Below, in pieces: positions 1 through 10,589 of a DNA stretch of 64,000 nucleotides. Position 1 is the first letter of the stretch; each line of letters starts with the position of its first letter. The translations under genes were made by a program, and so were the position numbers. This stretch comes from Talaromyces rugulosus (taxonomy: Eukaryota > Ascomycota > Eurotiomycetes > Eurotiales > Trichocomaceae), in NCBI RefSeq assembly GCF_013368755.1, contig NC_049563.1, positions 2,418,001-2,482,000 of the forward strand. The letters are read 5' to 3'. Below the pieces are notes generated by a model. That model was not told where the DNA came from. It did no database searches and saw nothing but the letters and a program-made list of their open reading frames with translations.

Positions 1-1598
1 AATTTCAGCTTCCTTCTTAACCTCCACGAGCTCAACGTCCGCATCAAGAATTTTCCGAATGAACTGGAGGCTGTATGTGACCATATTCTCGATGGCAAGT
101 ATTACAGAACTATGTCCAGTTGCTGTATTGGGGCCGAAGAGAATGAAGAAATTGGGAAAACCATCCATTGCGGTTCCTTGATATGCTTGCGGCCCATTTC
201 TTTCCTTCCACACATCCTGGATTTTGCGTCCTTCACGGCCAACAACCGAGAGAGGATGGAACCAATTGCCGATATCGAAACCGTTCGCTAGAACGATAAT
301 GTCTGCAGGAACAGTTTCTTCTTCGCCGTCTTCTAGGCCACCCCCTGCTGCACCGAGAACGAGACTTTTTGCCTGCAGTCTTTTGAGTGGTTGCTTTTTG
401 AGCGTGATCTTTTCATCGTGCAATGACTGGAACCAATACGCATCATATAATCGTCGCTTACACCCAACTTCATAGTCTGGGGTCAAGATGTCGTGGTATT
501 GGCTTGGCACCGTCTGCTTCATATGTTCCAGATATTTTTCCTGCAGCTTTCTCCTGTTGCGTGCGGCTCGCGTTGGATTGTATTCCGAGAAGAGAGTCAT
601 ATATTCAACTTCGGTTACCAGGAACATCATCGTCCTGACAATCCGGCCCAAAATCGGCCAGTTGGTGAACAATTTGGGCGCTGTGGCAGCAAACTTTTCT
701 TTACCACCCGGTTCCTTCTCTTTCGGGTGGACCCATGGTGCAGAGCGCATCACCTGGGTCACTGACTTTGCATTATAGGGTTCCTTCGTTAGAAGGGGAA
801 CAAACTGTGACGCGCTAGCGCCTGTTCCAAGTACCAAGATATTCTTACCTGCAAAGTCAATGGTCTCATCCCATCGTGATGAATGAAATATGGAGCCTTC
901 AAACTCCTCTAATCCTGGGGTATCGGCTGGAAACTCTCGGGGTTCAACAATCCCACCCACCGCACTGACGACAATCTTTGCCCGAAATTTTTCAGTATGT
1001 AAATATACCGAATCATATCCCTCGCGTTCCGCCAATTTTTCCCTGTTGCTGGCACTCAAGTCGCCCTTTCCCGTGACAAGATGACGGACAGTTACCTCCC
1101 ATAGCTCTTCATCCTCTAGCCATCGAATTTCAGTAATATCTGAATTTAACTGAATATTATCCCGTATTCCAAAATGCTGGCACACATCATGGAAGTATGT
1201 GACAATCTCATGACCTGTTGCGAAGAGAGTTTTGCCAACGTAATTCGGTTTAAACGAGAATGAATAGAGGATAGTTGGAACATCACATGCCTACAGAGTT
1301 CATTGTATCAACATACAGTGTCAGATTAGGGATGTCAAGAATAAAAAATCAATAAGAGGTTACTCTCTTTCTTTCTTTCTTTTTCATGTTATGTACTTAC
1401 AATCCCCGGATATTTGTTTATTTGCCATGTCCCACCAATTCCTGATAGACGATCAAATATGCGGAATTGGTCGAATTGAAGCTCGCTTTTTAGGCGACAC
1501 CCCATGGAGATACCTGCAGCACCAGCACCGATGACAATAACCGGAATATAGGTGAATTCGGTATCCTTAGACATGCTTTTTCCCACGGGCGGAGCCAT
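1..1598 (-). CDS. Baeyer-Villiger-type FAD monooxygenase, 3' end outside window
   Basis: Flavin- and NADPH-dependent monooxygenase, cut by the left window edge. Exon 1 (1598-1401) encodes the FAD-binding Rossmann motif GAGAAG near residue 25 and then GGTW and YPG, as in Baeyer-Villiger enzymes. An intron at 1291-1400 has donor GTAAGT. Exon 2 runs from 1290 to the edge. It carries FEGSIFHSSRWD (around 846-905), matching the family signature FxGxxxHxxxW, then a second nucleotide-binding motif GTGASA and, near the edge, ANGF and GPNTATGH. Known family members insert oxygen next to a ketone or hydroxylate small molecules. Next to P450s and a PKS-NRPS, an oxidative tailoring role is likely, but the substrate cannot be read from the sequence. 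Start chosen at the ATG just before the Rossmann fold. Confidence 0.88.
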
Positions 1599-2288
1599 AG
1601 TGAGAAGAATTTTGTAACTGGGAGGTTAAAAACAGCATGGACTTCACGTATGTACAGTGGCAAGGAGATGAGGAAGTATTGTCGCACGAAGGCGCAAGGA
1701 TTGGAAGGATTGCAATGGACTTCACATTATAGGAGCAATTATCTACTACGTAGGTACTCCGTATTATTGTGTATTATTACGATAAATAATACTGTCATAA
1801 ATTACCCCAAAATTTATCCGTGCCCTTGGTGCTTGTAATTTAAACTTAGAACGGGAAGTTACGCAACATCCAACCCCACCGCAGAAAACCAACGTATACG
1901 ATCCGATCCTGCGAGAGAGAAAAAAGGAAAAACTCAATTTCCACGATGATCTGCTTAATTGCTATATTATCTGTGGGGACATCTGTACGAGGAACTGAAC
2001 TGTCTGTACGGAGTATGCAAGTGGATTTGCTACTGCGGAAATTACCGATAGGAACCAAGTAATACAACATAACCCATTATTGAGTCTAGCCTCGCCGAGG
2101 TCACAGTGGATAGAGACCATGCCGGGAAGTTCCATTATGTAGTTGTTGGTTGTTTGGAGTGTTAGTGTTGCTCGTAGATGTCGGTCTACTAGACCTTATG
2201 ACCCCCTCTGAAAGAAGCTAGATGCAGTTTCGATTGATGAGACCCGACCTGTACAAACGACATTTGTAATTCTTCTTTTCAATCCCAC
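1599..2288. other. intergenic, divergent promoter region
   Basis: Spacer of 690 bp between the divergently transcribed monooxygenase and P450 genes, so it should hold both promoters. It is AT-rich in places. A CTTT microsatellite near 1366-1384 lies just outside it, within the monooxygenase intron. No ORF or clear regulator site was recognised. Confidence 0.5.
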
Positions 2289-4054
2289 ATGTCTTACTTG
2301 GGACCCGAATTGAACATGGAGAATTTTTCGTGGGCAGTTTTGCTGCTGGTGCCCATTTATGTGATCGTGCATTTTGTCCGTAATTACTTTGCCCTTCGAG
2401 GACGAGATTTTCCTGGTCCTTGTTTAGCCAAGTTCACCAATTTCTGGCGGCTACGCGCGGTCTACAGAGGGAACTTTGAGCACGTCCTGTATGATCTACA
2501 TTTGAAACACGGCGATGTAGTGCGCATTGGACCCCGATGCCTCAGTATCTCGAACCCGGCTGCCATCGAAGGAATATATGGAGTCAAGACTGATTTTAAA
2601 AAGGTAACGCGATATCTAGGTGTTTTTCTTTTTTCTTTTTTTTAAATCATCAGCAGCTAATAGCTCTTCTTCTCCCAGAGTGATTATTACAATGTTATGC
2701 AAGCAGTCGAAAACGGGAAAATCATCCCGACGCTTGTCACCACAAAGGAAAAGAGTGGCCATGCAGCTCTGAAGCGACCGATCGCGAGCGCGTTCAACAT
2801 GTCCAGCATGATGAAATATGAGCCATTTGTGGATGATACTATTGTCACCTTGGTTAAAAAACTCAACGAGAAATTCGTAGTCGAGGATCTACCTTGCGAG
2901 ATTCATAAATGGATTCAATACTGTGCGGTTCCTCGGAGACTTGTCTACTGGCTTGTTTTGAATGTATTTGCTGACAGGGAGAAAAATAGTTGCATTTGAT
3001 GTTACCGGAGAGCTCACCTTTAGCCGGCCCTTTGGATTTCTCCAACAAGGGAAAGACGTTGGAGGCCAAATTCAATCAGTGGTGCAGGCATTCGTCTATT
3101 TTGGTGTCGTACGTCTCTCTTTAGGACCAATTTGGTTTCTCTACTCATATTCTAGTGCTTTCCTAGGTCGGCCAAATACCTATCATTGACTATTATCTCA
3201 CTAAGCATCCTATAATCAACCGGCTCATGAAAATAAAGAATCCGTATATCGATGCAGCGACGGCTAAACTGCAGGAGCGGATGGAAGAATCAGAGGTAAT
3301 CAAGGACAACAACAGACAAGATTTGGTCAGCCAATTTCTTGAGGCCAAAGAAAAGCACCCGGGAAAAGTCACTGATCAAGAATTGATTGGCTACGTGATG
3401 ACTATGCTTATTGCAGGCAGTGATACATCCAGCGTCGGTCTCCGCGCTATGGTGTATTTCTTGGCTAAGTATCCGGATGTACAAAGACGACTTCAAGTCG
3501 AATTGGATAGTGTCGGGAATCTCAAGTTCCCAGTTGCCTGGAAAGAGACACAGAACATGCCCTACCTGGACGCGGTAATCAAGGAGTCGCTGCGTGTGCA
3601 CCCGGGTGGTTCAGTGATTCAGGAGCGAGTCGCTCCAGAGACTGGGTATCAGCTGCCTGATGGCCGCTTCGTGCCGGCAGGAACCATTGTCGGCATCGCA
3701 GGGTGGAACATCAGCCGGCGCAAAGAATTTTACGGCGATGATGTGGACACTTTCAATCCAGATCGTTGGCTACGTGGCGCCACCGAGAGTGAGGAACTTT
3801 ACCAGATACGACTGGGTGGAATGAAAAAGGCGGACATGACTTTTAGCCATGGTCCGCGTGTCTGTATTGGAAAGAACATTGCGCTGATGGAGGCCTATAA
3901 GCTGATTGCCACAATCTTCGGGCTTTTTGAAGTGCGACTTGAGAATCCCGACAAAGAGTGGACCGTGACCAGTGCCACTATGATGTCGCAGTCTGACATG
4001 GATGTCCGATTTGAATGGAGACAGGGGCATAGTGTGATTGATCTAGGGCGTTAG
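2289..4054 (+). CDS. cytochrome P450 monooxygenase A
   Basis: Microsomal class II P450, 525 aa after removing three introns (2604-2678, 2923-2977, 3109-3166). All junctions keep frame and restore conserved stretches such as FKKSDYYN and WIQYWRKIVAFDVTGEL. Residues about 12-30 form an N-terminal membrane anchor, followed by a Pro-rich hinge (DFPGP). Diagnostic motifs are the I-helix AGSDTS, the K-helix ESLR, and the heme loop FSHGPRVCIGKN with the Cys heme ligand. All key residues are present, so it should be active. Substrate unknown. It converges on P450 B, with 451 bp between them, and probably oxidises the cluster product. An in-frame ATG at 2316 is an alternative start. Confidence 0.92.
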
Positions 4055-4505
4055 ACGGGTGGGTGGTGTTGATTTCCGGTCCAGGGATTATGTTCTGGTA
4101 GAGTATTGCTACCATTCTACTTATCCCTTTGGATAAAATATGCGAAAGCGACGATAGTCGTAAACTCTTATTTGTGAATGCAAGAATGGTGAATCTCCTA
4201 TCTTACATGCAGTTTTAACAGCAGTTTGGCTTGTCAATATATTTCCATAGGCAAACGTAGAAATGCTTCCACGTGCATCCACACCAAACCAGAACATATG
4301 TTAGATGGATGGATGACATGACAATTTGACTGTACAAGTATGATTATAAAATTTTTGCTCCTGGGTGCTAAACACTATGTACTTGGCAACAACCCTAACC
4401 GTATATAACCCAAAAGACCCCTCCAAAATATCAACACATTTCTTCCGGCCTTAGCTGTTTTCTAACCCCAACCTATCCAGTTAAAAAATTAATGTAAAAC
4501 TTGCT
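4055..4505. other. intergenic between convergent P450 genes
   Basis: Shared 3' region of two convergent genes. It probably holds both polyadenylation regions. No ORF or repeat of note was seen. Confidence 0.4.
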
Positions 4506-6225
4506 TTAGCGTCGTCGAATTCCTAGAGAGCAACCCAGTGGTTTATGTAGGAACCCCTCTGTCGTTACCAGCTCCTCCTGGTAACACTCAAACGAATACC
4601 TCTTAAAAATGGTCGCAACAACGAGCAGTGTCTCCATCTCAGCCAGGTTTCGCCCACTGCAGGCCCGCGGACCGAAGCTGAATGGATTGAAAGCTTTCTT
4701 TTGCTCGGTCGTGAGGTAGTCAAATCGTTCCGGGCGGTATTCCATCGCATCCGGGCCCCAGATATCAGGGTCATGATGCATAGTCCAGCTGGGAATACTT
4801 AAAATGGTACGTTCCGGGAAGTGATGGCCCTGGACAGTGCAGGACGATCCTCGAGGGATTTCACGTGCAAGACCAAGAGCAGATGTGGTATGAAGGCGCA
4901 AACCTTCTTTTACTACGTTCCACAGACTACGACACATGCTGTTCAGTAAAGGGATTTTTGCAGGGGAGGGCTTCTAAATGGGACTTACTAAGGCAAGTTT
5001 TTAATTTGGGAGTACTCCGGAACTCCGTCGAGATCACCTAGCTCATGATCCAACTCGGCATGTAATTTTTTCTGCACAACTGCATCTCGGGCAATATAGA
5101 AGATGATCGGACAAAGACTATTGCTTGTAGTGTCTGCACCAGCCACTACTTGCGTCAATGCTTCAGAAATGAGCTCCTCCCGGCTCAGCGGCTTGCCGTT
5201 CTCATCCCGAGCTTCCATTAGTTTTGTCAGGAGGTCAGTCCGTTGGGATGGTTTTGCAATTCGTTCATCAACTCGGGCAGCGCCAATGCCATTGACAGTG
5301 TCCATCGCGTAGAGCCCTTGTTGGAACACTGGGTCTGGAGTCATCCGGTTAGCTTCCTTGCTGCACAGTATAATATAGTATTTGAAGATTTGACGGCATA
5401 CCGGGAATCCATTTCGCCCAGGATTTCAACTGAATCATGCAACCTAGACTGCACGTCAAATAACCTCGTTTTTCGAGAGCGTCCACTGCATTAGCAGTAG
5501 TAATGGGCGCCAACGGGTTCCGGGCATCTCTGAATTCGGCCGTGGACGAGCTATTCCGGGTCATCCCAAACGGTGCCCCGAAAGCCAAGTCCCCGATACA
5601 ATCAAAGGCGACCCAATTACACCAGTCTAGGGCATCGATAGGAGCATATGAACCACCCGCACTATGGCTGAGCCCGTCCCATTGCCGCAACAGGGCTTCA
5701 ATAGTGGATTTAACAAACGGTTCAAACTCGAGCGTAGATTTGGCACTGAATAAGTGTGACACAACCTTGCGTTTTCGTGTGTGATCTGCTCTGTTGCGGG
5801 TACTAAAGAGGCCGGGGCGGAGTGATACAAAAGCATCATAGAAGTCGCTACAGTAACATTTTAATTCCAGTTTCCCTTTTGTCACTTGTGTAGATGACGC
5901 TCCACAGAACTCTACATTGGGCGTACCTCTTTGTAAATCCATTTCCATGACCGTATATTAAGTTGACAGCATCAGGGTCAACGACCGACACATGGTTGGG
6001 TGCGATACGCACAACGGGGCCAAATCTCCGATGTGCGTCATTCACAGCGATAAACCTCCTCCCACGACGGGCTTGTAGGAAAAGCCAGATGTTTGTAAAT
6101 CTAGCTAGAAAAGGTCCTGGGATTCGTCTCAATGGCTCATTGGAGAGGTAAGGATGAACGAAATAAATCAAGACGGCGAGAACATGGACGGCCGCAGCCA
6201 AAACCGGAAAATTGAAAAAGCCCAT
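4506..6225 (-). CDS. cytochrome P450 monooxygenase B
   Basis: P450 of 507 aa in four exons (6225-5927, 5847-5402, 5334-4989, 4938-4506). Junctions were chosen to keep frame and restore P450 sequence (FTKSDFYDAF, KWIPDPVFQQG, KNLPYMCRSL). Introns are 79, 67 and 50 nt; the second has a CTAAC branch site. The start is the ATG at 6225, giving MGFF followed by a hydrophobic anchor; longer frames upstream open only with TTG. Motifs: RRIPGP hinge, I-helix AGADTTS, K-helix EGLR, heme loop FSFGPRACSGRN. It resembles P450 A in layout (for example SDFY versus SDYY at the same place), so the two may be related. It probably makes an oxidation in the same pathway; substrate unknown. Confidence 0.9.
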
Positions 6226-6574
6226 GCTGCTTGCGATGAGAGATGAGAGAGAGATTGCAATGCAGTACAGACAATTTACTACAATCCACGTTCTTTGAAG
6301 GGAATAAGGTAACTTCAATCTTACGCAGAAGTATCTAGTTGCCCGAAACGGTTAGTCATATAATTCGTATACAAAATGATCGGCAAAAAAATAACGTGGG
6401 TGGGGAACCCGGCGTGGTGGGGCGTTACTGTAATTACCACTTGTATTTGGGCGGAATTACATGAATTACATACTCTTGGCCAGCCCCAAATTGTTCTCTT
6501 GGAAAACCTTCGTATAGCGGCATTTATCAGATACCCGAAAACCACTGGGAGGATGAAAGCCTCGTAAGACAGAT

Positions 6575-7756
6575 ATGGACAGACCCACAGCTGGGGATAA
6601 AGCCACGCTCATCTGCCCCAGCTATGTGGATGGAACTGACACTGATTATTACACATTATTCGGGCTAGAAGCTATCATGGAACGACTTGACGGCGGAATT
6701 AGATACGACCTAGGCCGGGACTTCCTTGGCTCAGCTAGGCTAAACCTGCAGCATTATTTGTGGAAAGACACGCTCAATTACGATATCCATCCCAGCATTC
6801 CCGTCGCGCACGATCACCTGCGTATTGCCGACGTAGGAACTGGCACCGGGTGAATACTTCCGCTTTACCTGACCGATGCCGATATCAGATCCCATGCTGA
6901 CTGATTTATCTATGCTATTGTAGGATTTTCTTACTTGGCCTATGCCGGCGTCTTCCTCCTTCAACCTCTTTCCAAGGACTTGATGTTTCGGCTGATCAAT
7001 TCCCGAATGCCGAATGGACCCCTGCCAATGTCAGCTTTAGAAAGGTTGATGCCATGCAAGACCCGCCTGCTGATCTGCAAGGCAAATTTGACATCGTACA
7101 TCTCCGGCTATTTACATGCGTAGTGGAGAACGACGATCCACTGCCAATCCTCAGCCACTGTCTTAGTCTCTTGAGTGAGGACCCACCTTTGATGGATTGA
7201 CTAGCCTATTCCTCAGACAATACTTGCTAACCATAGACATTCATACAGAACCTGGTGGTTATCTACAATGGGATGAGTATGACTCAGGCACCACCGGAGT
7301 TATCGGAAGCACTCCCGGCGCTCCGACTCAGCTGCTCAATTCCATGCTGCAAGCAATGGGTAGCAACAGACCTCTAAGGTTAGTAGTACAGTCCGGTGAC
7401 TTGACGTTGATCTAAGACGGCATCCGCTAATACACAGTTTTCCCGACAATAGCTGGATTCCACGGTTAGATGACCTCTTCCGCGCTCAGGGCATGCAATC
7501 TGTTCAGAAAATATCTACCCGGCCCCCGCCAGAGCTTCTCAAAGCTTACACGGAGATGTTATTGGTTGCACATCTGGAACATGCCTCTCTTCACGATGCG
7601 GACGGCGCCAGCGTAGGGGGCGACCGATTGCGCAAATTAATCGGACAAGGTGCCGAGGAGATGAAGAAGGGCGGTGCTTTCAATCACATGCTGCAAGTGG
7701 TGGTAGGTAGGAAACCTTGTGTGTTCTCGGAAGGTTCCGGGGAAAAGTCGTCTTGA
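6575..7756 (+). CDS. SAM-dependent methyltransferase (UMTA/LaeA-like fold)
   Basis: Class I methyltransferase of 324 aa. Four exons: 6575-6849, 6924-7174, 7249-7378, 7438-7756; all junctions keep frame. Motif I is VGTGTG, completed across intron 1 (ADVGTGTGIFLLGL). It is followed by GLDVSADQFP (motif II region), FDIVHLRLF (motif III/IV) and LLKPGGYLQWDEYD (post-motif). This set is typical of the fungal methyltransferases found in many metabolite clusters and related in fold to LaeA. It could O- or N-methylate a pathway intermediate. The start lies 349 bp from the P450 B start, so the two share a divergent promoter. That spacer contains a GTAATTAC palindrome (6430-6437) and two adjacent GAATTACAT copies. 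A regulatory rather than metabolic role cannot be excluded. Confidence 0.87.
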
Positions 7757-8057
7757 GACTCGAGGCGTTGAAATTCCTTGTCTTGCTTTCACACGAACGA
7801 TGTGACCCTTCGGAGAGGACAGTTGGGGACCTGTACATTGTTGAATTACATATTATACTAGTATTAAATATGACAGTATTGCAAATTTAATATCTTCTGC
7901 GAGCGAAGGGCAAGAGAAAAATTCGAAGTACATGAATACTGAAAAAAAAGAACATAGAAGTTCCAATTAAGCAAAAGGAAGTGAGAATCAAAATATTGCA
8001 CCTAAAACATCTCCGTAAATAATACATGTAACAAGGACCCGGAAGACATTGTTATTC

Positions 8058-9130
8058 CTATAGTTTCGCTTTCTCCTGGCTAACAGAACCACTACCATGA
8101 CCTTTCTGCTTTGGCTTCGCCACCGGAGTAGGCTGTAAGTACCCGCATGTACCCAGAATCTCCTTCTTTTCGTCATCGTCCAATACAATTCCAAATTCTT
8201 CTTCTAGAACGTCAATTCTCTCACTTTCAGAATGAACTGTCCTCGTCTGGAACTTCCCATGGATTCTTTTCCGTAGCTGGTTTTCCCACAGAAGAATCCA
8301 CCCTGCTGGTTTTTTCGTCTCCTCATCTAGAACGAATCGAAAAGCCATTACCTTGTACAAAAACCATGACCGTTTGTTTGTACGAATTCCCCGTTCGATT
8401 GCGGTGTAGTCTCCTTCCAGAAACTCCATTTCGGTGAAGGCGTAAGAGGTAACCCAGGGATCTTTGGCGCTGTTGCGGAACTGAATATGCCAGTATTTAA
8501 AGTCGTTCGACTTGGTCCGAGGAAGCGTGTCCGAGATAATACGTCCTCGGCGCCCGTCTAGGTCGTCAAACTCATGACCATCTTTCAACGGAACAGGGTA
8601 AATAGGGGCGTTAGGACCGAAGTTTGAATCCACCAGATACTTTTGCCCATCAATAGTAACAATAGTAATCATGTGAGACCTTTAATTATTCGCCTTGTTA
8701 GTAATATGAAACACTTCGAGGGCGATGACGCATGAACTAACCAGTCTCCAAAAGATGGTTTGGTGGGATCCTTTCCCACCGCAGCGGCACTAGTATTCAC
8801 ATTGAGTCGTGCGCATGTAGGGAAAGCATCATATCCCAGGGCGACCAGGATCTCGTAGAACATTCGGGTCACTTGAAAACACATACCACCGTGTCCTCGA
8901 CCGACAACTTTATTGTACACGTATTTGGGCGTTAACGTTAGCAGGCGGTCTGGCGTGTAGTGTAAAACGGTGTTCTCGAATGGTACTCCCGCAAGCTGGT
9001 GGTGTAGAAGTGTCGTTAATGCATCGAGGGAGTCGATCCCCCCCGCAGGTAGCATGAACTTTCGTCGCACCTCATGGGGAAGATTGATGCGGTCAAAGTA
9101 TACCTTGACATGCTGCGGTGAATAGGCCAT
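8058..9130 (-). CDS. arylamine N-acetyltransferase (NAT family)
   Basis: Acyl-CoA:arylamine N-acyltransferase, 336 aa, exons 9130-8742 and 8679-8058 with a 62-nt intron. The catalytic triad is visible. The Cys is residue 84, in GRGHGGMC. The His is in SHMITIV, restored by the splice. The Asp is in YLVDSNFG. The usual acidic residue after the Cys is Gln here (MCFQ). The C-terminal part is longer and more charged than in bacterial NATs, as is common in fungi. The family moves acetyl (or malonyl) groups from CoA to aromatic amines, oxygen or hydroxylamines. Its position 1.5 kb from an aminodeoxychorismate synthase suggests it modifies an aromatic amine made in this pathway, or protects the cell from it. 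A separate detoxification role is the alternative. Confidence 0.92.
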
Positions 9131-10589
9131 CTTGGATTCTTCGCTATAGTTTAATTTTCTAACAACACGACAACAATTTTTCAAGGAAGAAGATTTGCAT
9201 ATGATGGTAGATACCATAAAACCCCGCACTTTGGGGCTATTATATGGATTGTGGTAATTGAAGGAAAAGAATCGTTGAAACGAAATGTTACCGTTTCGAG
9301 GTTATGTAGTACCAACAACGAGGAGCTAAGGCTTCCACCGGGCATTAGGGGGAAGAAACAAAGAAAAAGGAAAAGAAAAAGGGCTAGGAAATTGTTTTAA
9401 CCATTTTCCATCAAAATGAAATTTCCCGTCGCTAGTTACTGTAACTCTATCTCGTCTCCTTTTTTTTAATACTTGTGTAAGGTTTAATTTACGTTGTAAT
9501 GTCTTGTACAACCAACCAACAACTGACAGACATTCTTTTAGCCTACCAAGATCCGCAGGAGCAGGGGTGGGGACTTGGACTGTTGGAAACTCTCGTGGAA
9601 TTAGGTCTAGAGACTAGAATTCCAAATCGAAGAACCATTTTGAATTTAGACAACTATCTTGTTTAACCATATTAAGAATTATACATTTACGTATGCGTTT
9701 TTGTCAAATGCCAGAAGATTAGTAGCACGTTCTCTAAATCCCTAAGACATAATAACGTATGTATTAATCAAACAAGGAAGGAACAGAATGCTTGTTGATA
9801 CATCGTCAACGTACGGAGTATAGATCCTGTGATTAGTTAGATCCCATTATTGACTTCGTCTAGACTCTTGGAAGTGTACTTCAAGGGGAAGCTTCGTACT
9901 CCATACCTTCCAAGGTGTAGTTAAAAGTTAATATTTTAACTTTTTAAGGTGCCCCCCGTCCCCAACATTAAACGTAATGACCGATCCACTGTTGGGGCGC
10001 GGCTGCCTATCCGGATAAACTCTAATTTTTCTCGTATCGAATCGTACGAATACTGTGTAATACACTGTAACAACATCGGAAGGATGCATTCGGATACAAC
10101 CAACATATTTCGGATTGCCACCAACCTGGACAAATATCGGAACCACCGGCGGCATTATTCCTCAATGACTAGTTTCCGCGCTTTACACTCTTCGGCCCCA
10201 AAGAGGAAGAGCCCTAGAAAAGAAAACCCGGTTGACACCGTCGTATACGCTCTATCACAGTGGATCACTGTATAACAAATATCCTTGGCGTAGGGGTGCA
10301 AGACATTTTGATGGAAGAACACACTCGGCCTTTTTTTTTTAATTATTATAGATCCATCAATTACTACGGTAACAATCTTTGCAAATATGGCCAATACATA
10401 AGCACCATTTATAATGGTGAATCCGAAGACGTAACAATTTGTCTCCGTACCACATGCCAAATAGAAGTGCTTCAACTCCCGCGTTGTTTGAGAAAGTGCT
10501 TTTAGAAAGAGAAGATTAATCTCAATCGCCTCATTCACCTTACTCGTTTATTTTCGTCGTTGTGCTCGACCTGAGCTCCCCAAATCAAC
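9131..10589. other. 1.46 kb intergenic region, divergent promoters
   Basis: Separates the divergent NAT and aminodeoxychorismate synthase genes. It is AT-rich with several short low-complexity runs, such as poly-T at 10331-10340. No ORF looked like a protein and no cluster motif TTCGGCG was found. Confidence 0.45.
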